DNA of 15,735 bases. Origin: Thiocapsa sp. UBA6158. GTDB lineage: Bacteria > Pseudomonadota > Gammaproteobacteria > Chromatiales > Chromatiaceae. Positions 1 to 6,267 of the stretch are shown in pieces; position 1 is the first letter of the stretch, and each line of letters starts with the position of its first letter. Below the pieces are notes generated by a model, which ran no database searches, was not told the DNA's origin, and saw only the letters and a list, made by a program, of their open reading frames with translations. The DNA is taken from the NCBI RefSeq assembly GCF_002423035.1, contig NZ_DIUM01000127.1, positions 1-15,735 of the forward strand, in the 5' to 3' direction. Position numbers and translations under genes: made by a program.

Positions 1-19
1 CGACAAGTCGGACAGGCTC

Positions 20-1234
20 CTAGGATTGGTTTTTCTTCAAAGACGCCTGTAGAAGCGCGCCGAAGCTGCCCATGGTCTTCTCCGGCGCCTCGGCGGGCGG
101 TGCGTCGGGCGTGCCGCCAGGCGCCTGCCAGCCGGCATCACCCGCTTTGGTTTCGTCGAGCGACAGGCTGATCCGACGCCGCTCCGAATCGACACCCAAG
201 ACCGTCGCCTCGACGGAGTCGCCGACGTTCAGCACCTCGCTTGGATGGCTCACGCGACGCCCGGCGCCGAGCTCGCTGATATGGACTAGGCCGTCGATCC
301 CGGGGGCAAGCTCGACGAAAGCACCGAAGGGTTGCAGCCGACTCACCTTGCCGCTTACCCGCTGACCGACGGGGAAGCTGTCAGCGGCCTCCTGCCAGGG
401 ATCGCGGGCGAGTGCGCGGATCGAGAGCGCGATTTTTTCCCGGCCCTTCGGACCGCTCGGCGGCTCGATGCGCAGGACCGAAACCTCGACCGACTGGCCG
501 ACGCTGAGGATCTCGCTCGGATGCTTCACATGACCGAATGCAAGTTGACTGATATGGATCATGCCCTCGAGACCGCCGATGTCCACGAACGCCCCATAGT
601 CCTTCAGCGAGGTGACGACGCCGGATAGGATGGCACCTTCGTGCAGTTGCGCCCGCGTCTCCTCGGCGCGCTGACGCTGCTCCTCTTCGAGCAGAACCTT
701 GCGCGACAGGACCAGATTCGGACGTCGACCGCCTTCGAACTTGGTGATGCGGAAATCGAGCCGTTGCCCGACCAGCTCGGAGAGGTCTTCGATGAAGCGA
801 ACGTCGACCTGCGAGGCTGGACAGAAGGCACGCAGCCCCGCCACCTGGACCTCGATACCACCCTTCACGGCCGCGCTGACCTGGCCTTGGACAGGCAATC
901 CCTGCCGATAGGCACCCTCGAGCTCCTCGATGCCGTGATAGCGGTGCCCGTGCTGACTGCCGAGCAGCAGCATCCCGGAGTCTTCGTCCTTGCCCGTGAC
1001 ATGTGTCTCGATGGTGTCGCCGACGGCGGACTTGAGGTTGCCCTCGGCATCCTTGAGCACCGAGACCTCGAGACGGCCTTCCGACTTGCCCCCCAGATCG
1101 ACGAAGGCGAACTCTTCGCCGATCGACACCAAGACGCCCCGTATCTTGTCGCCGACGGCTGCCTCCCCGGCGCCGGACTGCGGATGGGTCTGGTCGAATT
1201 GCTTGAGGAGGTCTTCGAAGCTGGGTTCGGACAT
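20..1234 (-). CDS. S1 RNA-binding domain protein (four S1 repeats)
   Basis: This 404-residue protein is built almost entirely of S1-type OB folds. The repeats lie at about residues 28-95, 112-180, 198-275 and 288-360. The last two are the most canonical (DYGAFVDIGGLEGMIHISQL and PFGAFVELAPGIDGLVHISE). Family knowledge: S1 domains bind single-stranded RNA, and ribosomal protein S1 (RpsA) carries six of them in about 557 residues. This protein is shorter, has a Pro/Ala-rich linker (about 365-388) and a basic C-terminus, so it is better called an S1-like paralogue than RpsA. A cytoplasmic role in translation or RNA handling is inferred. The ATG at 1234 begins a plausible acidic N-terminus (MSEPSFEDLLKQF), but no good Shine-Dalgarno precedes it. 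It lies 205 bp downstream of uvrD on the same strand, with a repeat element in between. Confidence 0.88.
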   Translation of the reverse strand: MSEPSFEDLLKQFDQTHPQSGAGEAAVGDKIRGVLVSIGEEFAFVDLGGKSEGRLEVSVLKDAEGNLKSAVGDTIETHVTGKDEDSGMLLLGSQHGHRYHGIEELEGAYRQGLPVQGQVSAAVKGGIEVQVAGLRAFCPASQVDVRFIEDLSELVGQRLDFRITKFEGGRRPNLVLSRKVLLEEEQRQRAEETRAQLHEGAILSGVVTSLKDYGAFVDIGGLEGMIHISQLAFGHVKHPSEILSVGQSVEVSVLRIEPPSGPKGREKIALSIRALARDPWQEAADSFPVGQRVSGKVSRLQPFGAFVELAPGIDGLVHISELGAGRRVSHPSEVLNVGDSVEATVLGVDSERRRISLSLDETKAGDAGWQAPGGTPDAPPAEAPEKTMGSFGALLQASLKKNQS

Positions 1235-1270
1235 GGTTGCGGAGTGCCGTCGTCGGGTTGAGGATCGCGG

Positions 1271-1355
1271 CTAAACCGCGTCCGGAATGAGATGCATCGT
1301 CTCGGGATCATCGCTGCATCGGCGCAGACCGAGGTGTCGGCGAGACGCGGTTTAG
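1271..1355. repeat. 85-bp inverted-ended element, copy 1
   Basis: CTAAACCGCGTC (1271-1282) and GACGCGGTTTAG (1344-1355) are perfect 12-bp inverted repeats. A smaller inverted pair, GATGCA/TGCATC (1291-1296 and 1315-1320), lies inside. The same ends recur at 5250-5337 and, with two transitions, at 6178-6266. The element lies between the end of uvrD and the start of the S1 gene, so any transcript of the S1 gene starting upstream would contain it as a folded leader. Confidence 0.75.
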
Positions 1356-1439
1356 GATTGAGGCAATCAATGTAGAACAATTCGAGCGCACGTCACAGCG
1401 GCGGTCGGATCGCCCGTCGTCGCACCCGAGCACAGCGCG

Positions 1440-3608
1440 TTAACCTGCAGGCTCGAGCCGAGCATAGGCCAGGACCAACCACTTGGCTCCGGCCTTCTGA
1501 AAGTTGACCTGAATCCGAGCCGCGGATCCGCGACCCTCGCTGTTCAGGACCACGCCCTCGCCGAACTTCGGGTGAACCACACGCTGTCCGAGACGGAAGA
1601 GCCCGGCATCGCTGCTCGACATCGACGCCGGGCTCGGACTCGGGCTCGCACGGCGGGCCGTGCTGCGCGCTCGGACCTCTTCGACCAAACCGGGCGGGAC
1701 CTCGCGCAGAAACCGCGAGGGCAGCGGTGACTCTTCCCGACCGAAGAGCCGCCGGCTCTCGGCGTGGGTCACATAAAGCTCGCGCATCGCGCGCGTCATG
1801 CCGACATAGCAGAGTCTGCGCTCCTCTTCGAGCCGGCTCGGGTCCTCCGCCGACAGACTGTGCGGGAACAGTCCCTCTTCCAGCCCGACCAGAAAGACCA
1901 CCGGAAACTCGAGACCCTTGGCGCTGTGAAGGGTCATAAGCTGCACACTGTCCTCGAAGCCGTCGGCTTGGGTATCGCCCGCCTCCAGTGCGGCATGCGC
2001 GAGAAAGACAGCTAGCGCGTCGGTCTCTTCCTCATGCAGGTCTTCCTTGAAGCGCGCGGCCGTGTCGACCAACTGCTCCAGGTTTTCCACCCGATCCTGG
2101 CCCTTGCCGTCTTTATTCTTCTTGTAGAAATCAGGCAATCCGGTCGCATCGATCACGGCGGTCACCAGCTCGTGTAACGCCAGCCCCTCCCGCGCACGCC
2201 TTTGCTCCCTGACCAGATCGATAAAGCCAAGGAGTGCGGCACTGCCCCTCGGGCCCAAAACCGAGGTCCCGGTCAGATCGGTCGCCGCCTGCCAGAGCGA
2301 GACACCTGTCTCGCGTGCCTGCTGGCGCAACAGATCCAGGGTACGGGCGCCGATGCCCCGGTTGGGTGTGTTGACCACACGCTCGAAGGCGGCATCGTCG
2401 TCCGGGTTGGCAACCAGACGCAGATAGGCGAGCGCATCGCGGATCTCCGCGCGCTCGAAAAACCGCAGCCCGCCGTAGACTCGATAGGGAATCTGGGCCT
2501 GGATCAACGCCTCTTCGAAGAGACGTGATTGGGCGGTGGTGCGATAGAGGATGGCGCACTCGTCGCGTCGATGACCCTCGGCCTGGGTAAAGCGCCGAAT
2601 CCGCTCCACGACGAAACGCGCCTCGTCGACCTCGTTGAAGGCCGTGTAACGTCGGATCGGCTCGCCCTCGCCGTCTTGGGTCCAGAGGTTCTTGCCGAGT
2701 CGAGTCGGGTTGTGGGCGATCAGTGCGTTGGCCGCGGCCAGGATGTTGCCGCTCGAACGGTAATTCTGCTCCAGCCGGATGACCTGCGTATTAGGGTAAT
2801 CACGTTGAAAGGATTGAATATTTTCGACCTTCGCGCCGCGCCAGCCGTAGATCGACTGATCGTCGTCGCCGACGGCGAAGAGGTTGTCGTTCGCCCCGGC
2901 CAAGAGGCGCAGCCAAGCGTACTGGATGGCGTTGGTGTCCTGAAACTCGTCGACCAGGATGTGCGCGAAGCGTCGTTGATAGTGCCCGAGGATGTCCGGA
3001 CGCTCGCGCAGCAGCTCCAAGGTCTTGAGCAGAAGATCGGCAAAGTCGAGCAGACCCGAGCGTGCGCGCTCTTCTTCGTACTGGCGATAGACCGCGATCA
3101 TCTTGTCGGTGAAGAAATCGCCAGCGCCGTCGACGTGGTTCGGCCGCAGACCCTCGTCCTTCTGCTTATTGATGAAGCTCTGCACCTGACGGGGCGGCCA
3201 ACGGGCCTCGTCGAGCTGCATCGCCTTGAGGATCCGCTTGATCAGACGAAATTGGTCGTCCGAATCCAGGATCTGGAACTGCTGCGGGAGCTGCGCGTCC
3301 TGCCAGTGCGCGCGTAGAAAGCGATGGGCGAGCCCGTGGAAGGTGCCGACCCACATCCCGCCGATCGGCACGCCGAGCATGGTCTCGATTCGACCACGCA
3401 TCTCGCGCGCTGCTTTGTTGGTGAAGGTGACCGCCAGCACCGCGTAGGACGGCACCTGCTGCACCTGGACCAACCAGGCGATGCGATGGACCAAGACGCG
3501 CGTCTTGCCGGACCCGGCGCCGGCGAGCACCAGCAGATTACCGGACTCGGCGGCGACGGCGGCGCGCTGAGCGTCGTTGAGTGGATCGAGAAGGGCGGAG
3601 ACATCCAT
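1440..3608 (-). CDS. uvrD: DNA helicase II UvrD
   Basis: This is a superfamily 1A 3'-5' DNA helicase of 722 residues, close to the 720 of E. coli UvrD. It unwinds DNA in nucleotide excision repair and mismatch repair. Visible motifs are Walker A AGAGSGKT (29-36), motif II LVDEFQDTN (218-226), motif III GDDDQSIYGWRGA (247-259), motif IV LEQNYRS (279-285), then LMTLHSAKGLEFPVVFLVG and EERRLCYVGMTRA. The C-terminus (GQRVVHPKFGEGVV...) is the Tudor-like domain typical of UvrD/PcrA. The start at 3608 (MDVSALLDPLNDAQR) matches the E. coli N-terminus. An in-frame ATG at 3644 would add 12 residues without homology. It is divergent from hemE across the candidate origin. Confidence 0.97.
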   Translation of the reverse strand: MDVSALLDPLNDAQRAAVAAESGNLLVLAGAGSGKTRVLVHRIAWLVQVQQVPSYAVLAVTFTNKAAREMRGRIETMLGVPIGGMWVGTFHGLAHRFLRAHWQDAQLPQQFQILDSDDQFRLIKRILKAMQLDEARWPPRQVQSFINKQKDEGLRPNHVDGAGDFFTDKMIAVYRQYEEERARSGLLDFADLLLKTLELLRERPDILGHYQRRFAHILVDEFQDTNAIQYAWLRLLAGANDNLFAVGDDDQSIYGWRGAKVENIQSFQRDYPNTQVIRLEQNYRSSGNILAAANALIAHNPTRLGKNLWTQDGEGEPIRRYTAFNEVDEARFVVERIRRFTQAEGHRRDECAILYRTTAQSRLFEEALIQAQIPYRVYGGLRFFERAEIRDALAYLRLVANPDDDAAFERVVNTPNRGIGARTLDLLRQQARETGVSLWQAATDLTGTSVLGPRGSAALLGFIDLVREQRRAREGLALHELVTAVIDATGLPDFYKKNKDGKGQDRVENLEQLVDTAARFKEDLHEEETDALAVFLAHAALEAGDTQADGFEDSVQLMTLHSAKGLEFPVVFLVGLEEGLFPHSLSAEDPSRLEEERRLCYVGMTRAMRELYVTHAESRRLFGREESPLPSRFLREVPPGLVEEVRARSTARRASPSPSPASMSSSDAGLFRLGQRVVHPKFGEGVVLNSEGRGSAARIQVNFQKAGAKWLVLAYARLEPAG

Positions 3609-3827
3609 CACCCGGATTCTACCCAACCAGCTCAGGCATGACATGTGTTGTTGTCGGATGGCTCCACGCGGGAAGGGACGAGACCGGTCGGCCGGATGCC
3701 GCCGAAAAACATTTTATTTCAGTCTGTTGGTTGATCATCCGAGCCCTGCGAGCGGGATCGGCCGGTTTCTCGGTCGGATCCTTATTCAAAATGATTTAAA
3801 TAAAAAGACAGTAATCTTAATAAGCTT

Positions 3828-3836
3828 TGTGGATAA
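3828..3836 (-). promoter_or_regulatory. Perfect DnaA box
   Basis: TGTGGATAA on the plus strand is TTATCCACA on the minus strand, the highest-affinity E. coli DnaA box sequence. It sits inside the AT-rich core of the uvrD-hemE gap and is inverted relative to the box at 3959. Confidence 0.6.
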
Positions 3837-3862
3837 CTCGGTCCTGTCGAAAAAATAATTAA

Positions 3863-3875
3863 GATCAATTGTTTG
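3863..3875 (+). promoter_or_regulatory. IHF-like site
   Basis: GATCAATTGTTTG matches the IHF consensus WATCAANNNNTTR at every specified base except the first. It lies between the two perfect DnaA boxes, beside an AT-rich tract. In E. coli oriC an IHF site similarly lies among DnaA boxes. A match to a short, loose consensus is weak on its own. Confidence 0.35.
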
Positions 3876-3958
3876 AGTCGATGTCTAGCTGTTTCTCGAT
3901 GGTCGTTCAACCTGTGCGTAACCGGTGTACCAAAAGAGGCGATCAAGATGAACACACC

Positions 3959-3967
3959 TTATCCACA
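3959..3967 (+). promoter_or_regulatory. Perfect DnaA box
   Basis: TTATCCACA on the plus strand. By my rough count, one such exact 9-mer is expected well under once by chance in a GC-rich window of this size, and two lie 131 bp apart here. An 8-bp direct repeat (ACAGACTT) starts within it at 3965 and recurs at 3989. Confidence 0.6.
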
Positions 3968-4004
3968 GACTTTTGGACCCTGTCGTAAACAGACTTATAC
4001 CGTT

Positions 4005-4019
4005 GTCCAATCTTTGGAC
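4005..4019. promoter_or_regulatory. GTCCAA-TCT-TTGGAC dyad
   Basis: A perfect 6-bp inverted repeat with a 3-base centre. The right half belongs to TTTGGACC (4013-4020), which also occurs directly at 3972-3979 just after the DnaA box. It could be an operator for hemE or part of the candidate origin. No regulator can be named. Confidence 0.35.
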
Positions 4020-4188
4020 CTGCCCGATGAGTGGTCGGTGTTCGGCCTGCATGTGACTCGACACCCACACCGCAACGGTGAACTCCGGCACCCGGGCCCT
4101 TCGCAACCTCGTCAGGAGCGAAACCCGTAGTAGAATGGGGGCCCAAACCACCGAGAACCTTCTTCCTCGACTGCCCAGGTCCTGCTTC

Positions 4189-5253
4189 ATGACGCCACTC
4201 ATCAATGACACCTTCCTCCGTGCAGTGATGCGCGAACCCGTTGAATACACGCCGGTTTGGATGATGCGCCAAGCAGGCCGTTATCTGCCCGAGTACCGTG
4301 CAACGCGCGCGAAGGCCGGGAGCTTCATGGATCTGTGCAAGAACCCGGAGCTGGCCTGCGAGGTCACGCTGCAGCCGTTGGAGCGTTTTCCGTTGGATGC
4401 CGCCATCCTCTTCTCGGACATCCTGACGGTGCCGGACGCGATGGGGCTGGGTCTGTATTTCGCGGAAGGGGAGGGGCCGCATTTCGAGCGACCGGTACGT
4501 ACGCAGGCGGATGTGGATCGGATCGCCGTGCCGGATCCGGAGGACGAGCTGCGCTACGTGATGGATGCCGTGTCGACGATTCGACGCGAGCTTGCCGGGC
4601 GTGTGCCCTTGATCGGCTTCTCGGGCAGTCCCTGGACGCTCGCGACCTACATGGTCGAGGGCGGCGGTGCGAAGAACTTCTCGCATGTGAAGGGGATGAT
4701 GTTCGACCGCCCGGACCTGCTCCACGCCCTGCTGGCCAAGACCGCCGATGCCGTAATCGCCTACCTGAACGCACAGATTGCCCGCGGCGCGCAGGCGACC
4801 ATGATCTTCGATACCTGGGGCGGCGCACTGGCGCCGGCCAACTATCGCGAGTTCTCCCTGACCTACATGCAGCGCGTGGTCGAGGGTCTGAACCGCGAGG
4901 CGGAAGGACGCGCCGTCCCGGTGATCCTCTTCACCAAAAATGGCGGTCAGTGGCTCAATCACATGGCCGACACCGGCTGCGACGGACTCGGCGTGGACTG
5001 GACGACCGATCTGGCCGACGCGCGCATCCTCACCGGTGATCGGGTCTCGCTGCAGGGCAATCTCGATCCCTGTGCGCTCTACGCCTCACCCGAGCGGATC
5101 CGCGAAGAGGTCGCGCGTGTGCTCGCCAGCTACGGCAAGGGTCCGGGCCATGTCTTCAATCTCGGGCATGGAATCACCCCGGATGTGAATCCGGAGCATG
5201 CGGGGGCGATGGTCGCGGCGGTGCACGAGCTCAGTCGCGCCTACCACGGCTAA
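4189..5253 (+). CDS. hemE: Uroporphyrinogen decarboxylase
   Basis: HemE removes the four acetate carboxyl groups of uroporphyrinogen III to give coproporphyrinogen III, a cytoplasmic step shared by haem and bacteriochlorophyll synthesis. The protein has 354 residues, the usual length. It shows the N-terminal signature PVWMMRQAGRYLPEYR (22-37), the substrate-binding aspartate in FSDILTVPDAMG (D77), GSPWTLATYMVEGGG with the conserved tyrosine (Y154), and the C-terminal NLGHGITPDVNPEH. The start at 4189 (MTPLINDTFLRA) is where family similarity begins. An upstream in-frame ATG at 4078 would add 37 unrelated residues. The Shine-Dalgarno is weak (AGG about 10 bases upstream). Its TAA stop lies within the left arm of repeat copy 2. 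Confidence 0.97.
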   Translation: MTPLINDTFLRAVMREPVEYTPVWMMRQAGRYLPEYRATRAKAGSFMDLCKNPELACEVTLQPLERFPLDAAILFSDILTVPDAMGLGLYFAEGEGPHFERPVRTQADVDRIAVPDPEDELRYVMDAVSTIRRELAGRVPLIGFSGSPWTLATYMVEGGGAKNFSHVKGMMFDRPDLLHALLAKTADAVIAYLNAQIARGAQATMIFDTWGGALAPANYREFSLTYMQRVVEGLNREAEGRAVPVILFTKNGGQWLNHMADTGCDGLGVDWTTDLADARILTGDRVSLQGNLDPCALYASPERIREEVARVLASYGKGPGHVFNLGHGITPDVNPEHAGAMVAAVHELSRAYHG

Positions 5254-5337
5254 ACCGCGACCGGTGGAATAAAGGAAGTCTTTGGGACTGGGCTTGCGGT
5301 TGCGTGAGCCCATGATCTCGGTGGGGACGCGGTTTAG
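5250..5337. repeat. 88-bp inverted-ended element, copy 2
   Basis: The left end CTAAACCGCGAC (5250-5261) and right end GACGCGGTTTAG (5326-5337) are inverted repeats matching at 11 of 12 bases. An internal stem TGGGCT/AGCCCA (5289-5294 and 5307-5312) is present. Flanks and ends match copy 1 in the same orientation (GGCTAAACCGCG on the left, GCGGTTTAGGAT on the right), while the middle differs. The TAA stop codon of hemE is bases 5251-5253, so the element supplies it. It may fold at the 3' end of the hemE mRNA. Confidence 0.75.
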
Positions 5338-5411
5338 GATATTCTTCGAAAGGGTTGCCCTGGGTCGGCTCTAAGTCGCTGCCCGGATTCCGGGCCTTGA
5401 TGATAAACCGG

Positions 5412-5461
5412 CCCGTAGGGTGGACGAGCGAGAGCGAAGTCCACCGAGCCTGGCGCCGGCG
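5412..5461 (+). repeat. GTAGGGTGGAC-type dispersed repeat, copy A
   Basis: CCCGTAGGGTGGAC...GTCCACCGAGCC...GCGCCGGCG contains a perfect 7-bp stem GGTGGAC/GTCCACC (5419-5425 and 5439-5445). It resembles a palindromic intergenic repeat type seen in many Proteobacteria. An inverted, diverged copy is at 6088-6124 on the far side of the lipoprotein gene. Confidence 0.6.
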
Positions 5462-5480
5462 CTGCCATTTTCATCGGTTT

Positions 5481-5519
5481 GCGTGGACCTGCTGTCGCCA
5501 AAAGCGATGCAGGCCACGC
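5481..5519. terminator. Strong stem-loop, possible lipoprotein gene terminator
   Basis: GCGTGG-A-CCTGC pairs with GCAGGCCACGC (one bulged base), and within the loop TCGC pairs with GCGA around CAAAA. It lies 11 bp beyond the stop of the minus-strand lipoprotein gene. No T-tract follows on either strand, so intrinsic termination is doubtful. It may instead be part of the neighbouring repeat. Confidence 0.35.
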
Positions 5520-5529
5520 TCGACGCGCT

Positions 5530-5775
5530 TTAGTAGCCGTATCTGCTGCGCGTCGTGGTCGTTGTTGTTTTCGTCGGTTGCACAGGCGTTGCGATCACCG
5601 TGTCGACGGTGGTCGTTCTTCCCTCCGTTGGAGAGACAATTACGGTATCGGCGCCAGTTCGCCCGGTTTGTCCGGTGACCCCTTGAGCCCCGGCTGGGCC
5701 TTGAGGACCGGTGCAGGCACCCAGTCCAAGCGCGATTATCGTGACGACAGCGGCGCGGATGATGGTGGATTTCAT
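5530..5775 (-). CDS. Small collagen-like lipoprotein
   Basis: This 81-residue product has a basic N-terminus (MKSTIIR), a hydrophobic segment and a lipobox ending LGAC at C21, so it should be exported and lipidated. The mature part starts with six Gly-X-Y triplets (GPQGPAGAQGVTGQTGRTG, residues 23-41), as in collagen. It continues with a Thr/Val/Pro-rich tail containing a run of threonines and ends RSRYGY. The start at 5775 is favoured over in-frame upstream codons because it begins the signal peptide and is preceded by GGGAGA at 7-base spacing. No family or function is recognised. Six triplets are few for a stable triple helix. It lies alone in repeat-rich DNA, unlinked to an operon. Confidence 0.75.
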   Translation of the reverse strand: MKSTIIRAAVVTIIALGLGACTGPQGPAGAQGVTGQTGRTGADTVIVSPTEGRTTTVDTVIATPVQPTKTTTTTTRSRYGY

Positions 5776-6036
5776 GATGTGGTCTCCCGGGAAACAGAAA
5801 GAATCGACGGTGGTGCCCCTGATCGGAGACGCTGAACGGGAGACAACCACCGCAGGACCTGTCAGAAGTGGGCTCGGTCGTTGATCTTCCGGCCGGGCTC
5901 TCTGGCCGGGAGCGGCGCGATGCTTCACTGTGATGCTGGTGACTCTAGCCTGGTCGGTCGGCTCTGTCCGTGCGCTGTCAAACATAGCGCTCGCGCACTT
6001 TGGAAAATGCGGCGGCGTGTCGCAAACGCCTGCAAG

Positions 6037-6087
6037 GACGCGATTCAGTCTGGACCGCCTCGGCCAGCGCGAGCGCCTCCGATTCAG
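6037..6087 (-). pseudogene. Partial duplicate of the mqo 3' end
   Basis: These 51 bp align without gaps to 6255-6305, the end of mqo plus its adjacent element arm, with 45 of 51 bases identical. In the mqo frame the duplicate encodes ESEALALAEAV where mqo encodes ESETVALAEAV. The stop codon is replaced by a glutamine codon. No intact gene extends from it, so it appears to be a remnant of duplication. Repeat copy B follows it directly. Confidence 0.6.
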
Positions 6088-6124
6088 CCGGCGCTGGTGG
6101 ACTGCGCTGCGCTTGTCCCTACGG
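6088..6124 (-). repeat. GTAGGGTGGAC-type dispersed repeat, copy B
   Basis: On the minus strand this reads CCGTAGGGACAAGCGCAGCG, then CAGTCCACCAGCGCCGGC. It aligns with copy A (CCGTAGGGTGGACGAGCG...AGTCCACCGAG...GCGCCGGC) but has lost two bases of the stem. Copies A and B face each other across the lipoprotein gene. Confidence 0.5.
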
Positions 6125-6177
6125 CGTTTACCGACCAGAAAGCTCTCCGCTTTCAATCCTTTCCTCGCCTTTTACCT

Positions 6178-6266
6178 CTGAATCGCGTCCCGCTGAATCG
6201 CTTCAGGTTATGCCGAGGATGAAACCGACCTCAAACCAAGCAGACGCCCTCGAAGACGCGATTCAT
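6178..6266. repeat. 89-bp inverted-ended element, copy 3 (variant ends)
   Basis: Ends CTGAATCGCGTC (6178-6189) and GACGCGATTCAT (6255-6266) are inverted repeats matching at 11 of 12 bases. They differ from copies 1 and 2 by two transitions (GCGGTTTAG to GCGATTCAG). The spacing is the same (89 bp against 85 and 88). The right arm ends one base before the stop triplet of mqo (6268-6270). A second right-type arm is at 6037-6048, within the duplicated mqo tail. Confidence 0.6.
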
Positions 6267-6267
6267 C

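Larger units (their letters stand above)
3700..4020. other. Candidate replication origin (oriC-like region)
   Basis: The 580-bp gap between divergent uvrD and hemE contains no credible gene. Its core (about 3783-3875) is markedly AT-rich in a GC-rich window. It holds two perfect DnaA boxes in opposite orientation (3828-3836 minus, 3959-3967 plus). One-mismatch boxes lie at 3782-3790 (TTATTCAAA) and 3913-3921 (minus, TTACGCACA). An IHF-like site is at 3863-3875. GATC occurs at 3733, 3756, 3777, 3863 and 3941. Flanking genes point away from it. Known comparison: the Caulobacter and Rickettsia origins lie beside hemE. In gammaproteobacteria oriC is usually near dnaA or mnmG, so the assignment is inference. 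A DnaA-regulated promoter or DnaA-titrating site is the alternative. Confidence 0.5.

Noticed and set aside
2529..3317. Long open frame on the plus strand opposite uvrD (262 codons)
   Set aside because: It lies wholly antisense to well-supported uvrD, shows no recognisable domain, and long antisense frames are expected in GC-rich coding DNA.
4131..4136. TAGAAT as a -10 box for hemE
   Set aside because: No acceptable -35 hexamer lies 16-18 bp upstream, so the match alone is not evidence.
3943..4962. 339-codon minus-strand frame across the hemE region
   Set aside because: It is antisense to hemE and runs through the candidate origin, and its product is His/Arg-rich without family features.
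5776..6156. Upstream extension of the lipoprotein reading frame (127 extra residues)
   Set aside because: The extension is basic, low in hydrophobics and overlaps repeats. The internal ATG at 5775 has a ribosome-binding site and starts a proper signal peptide.
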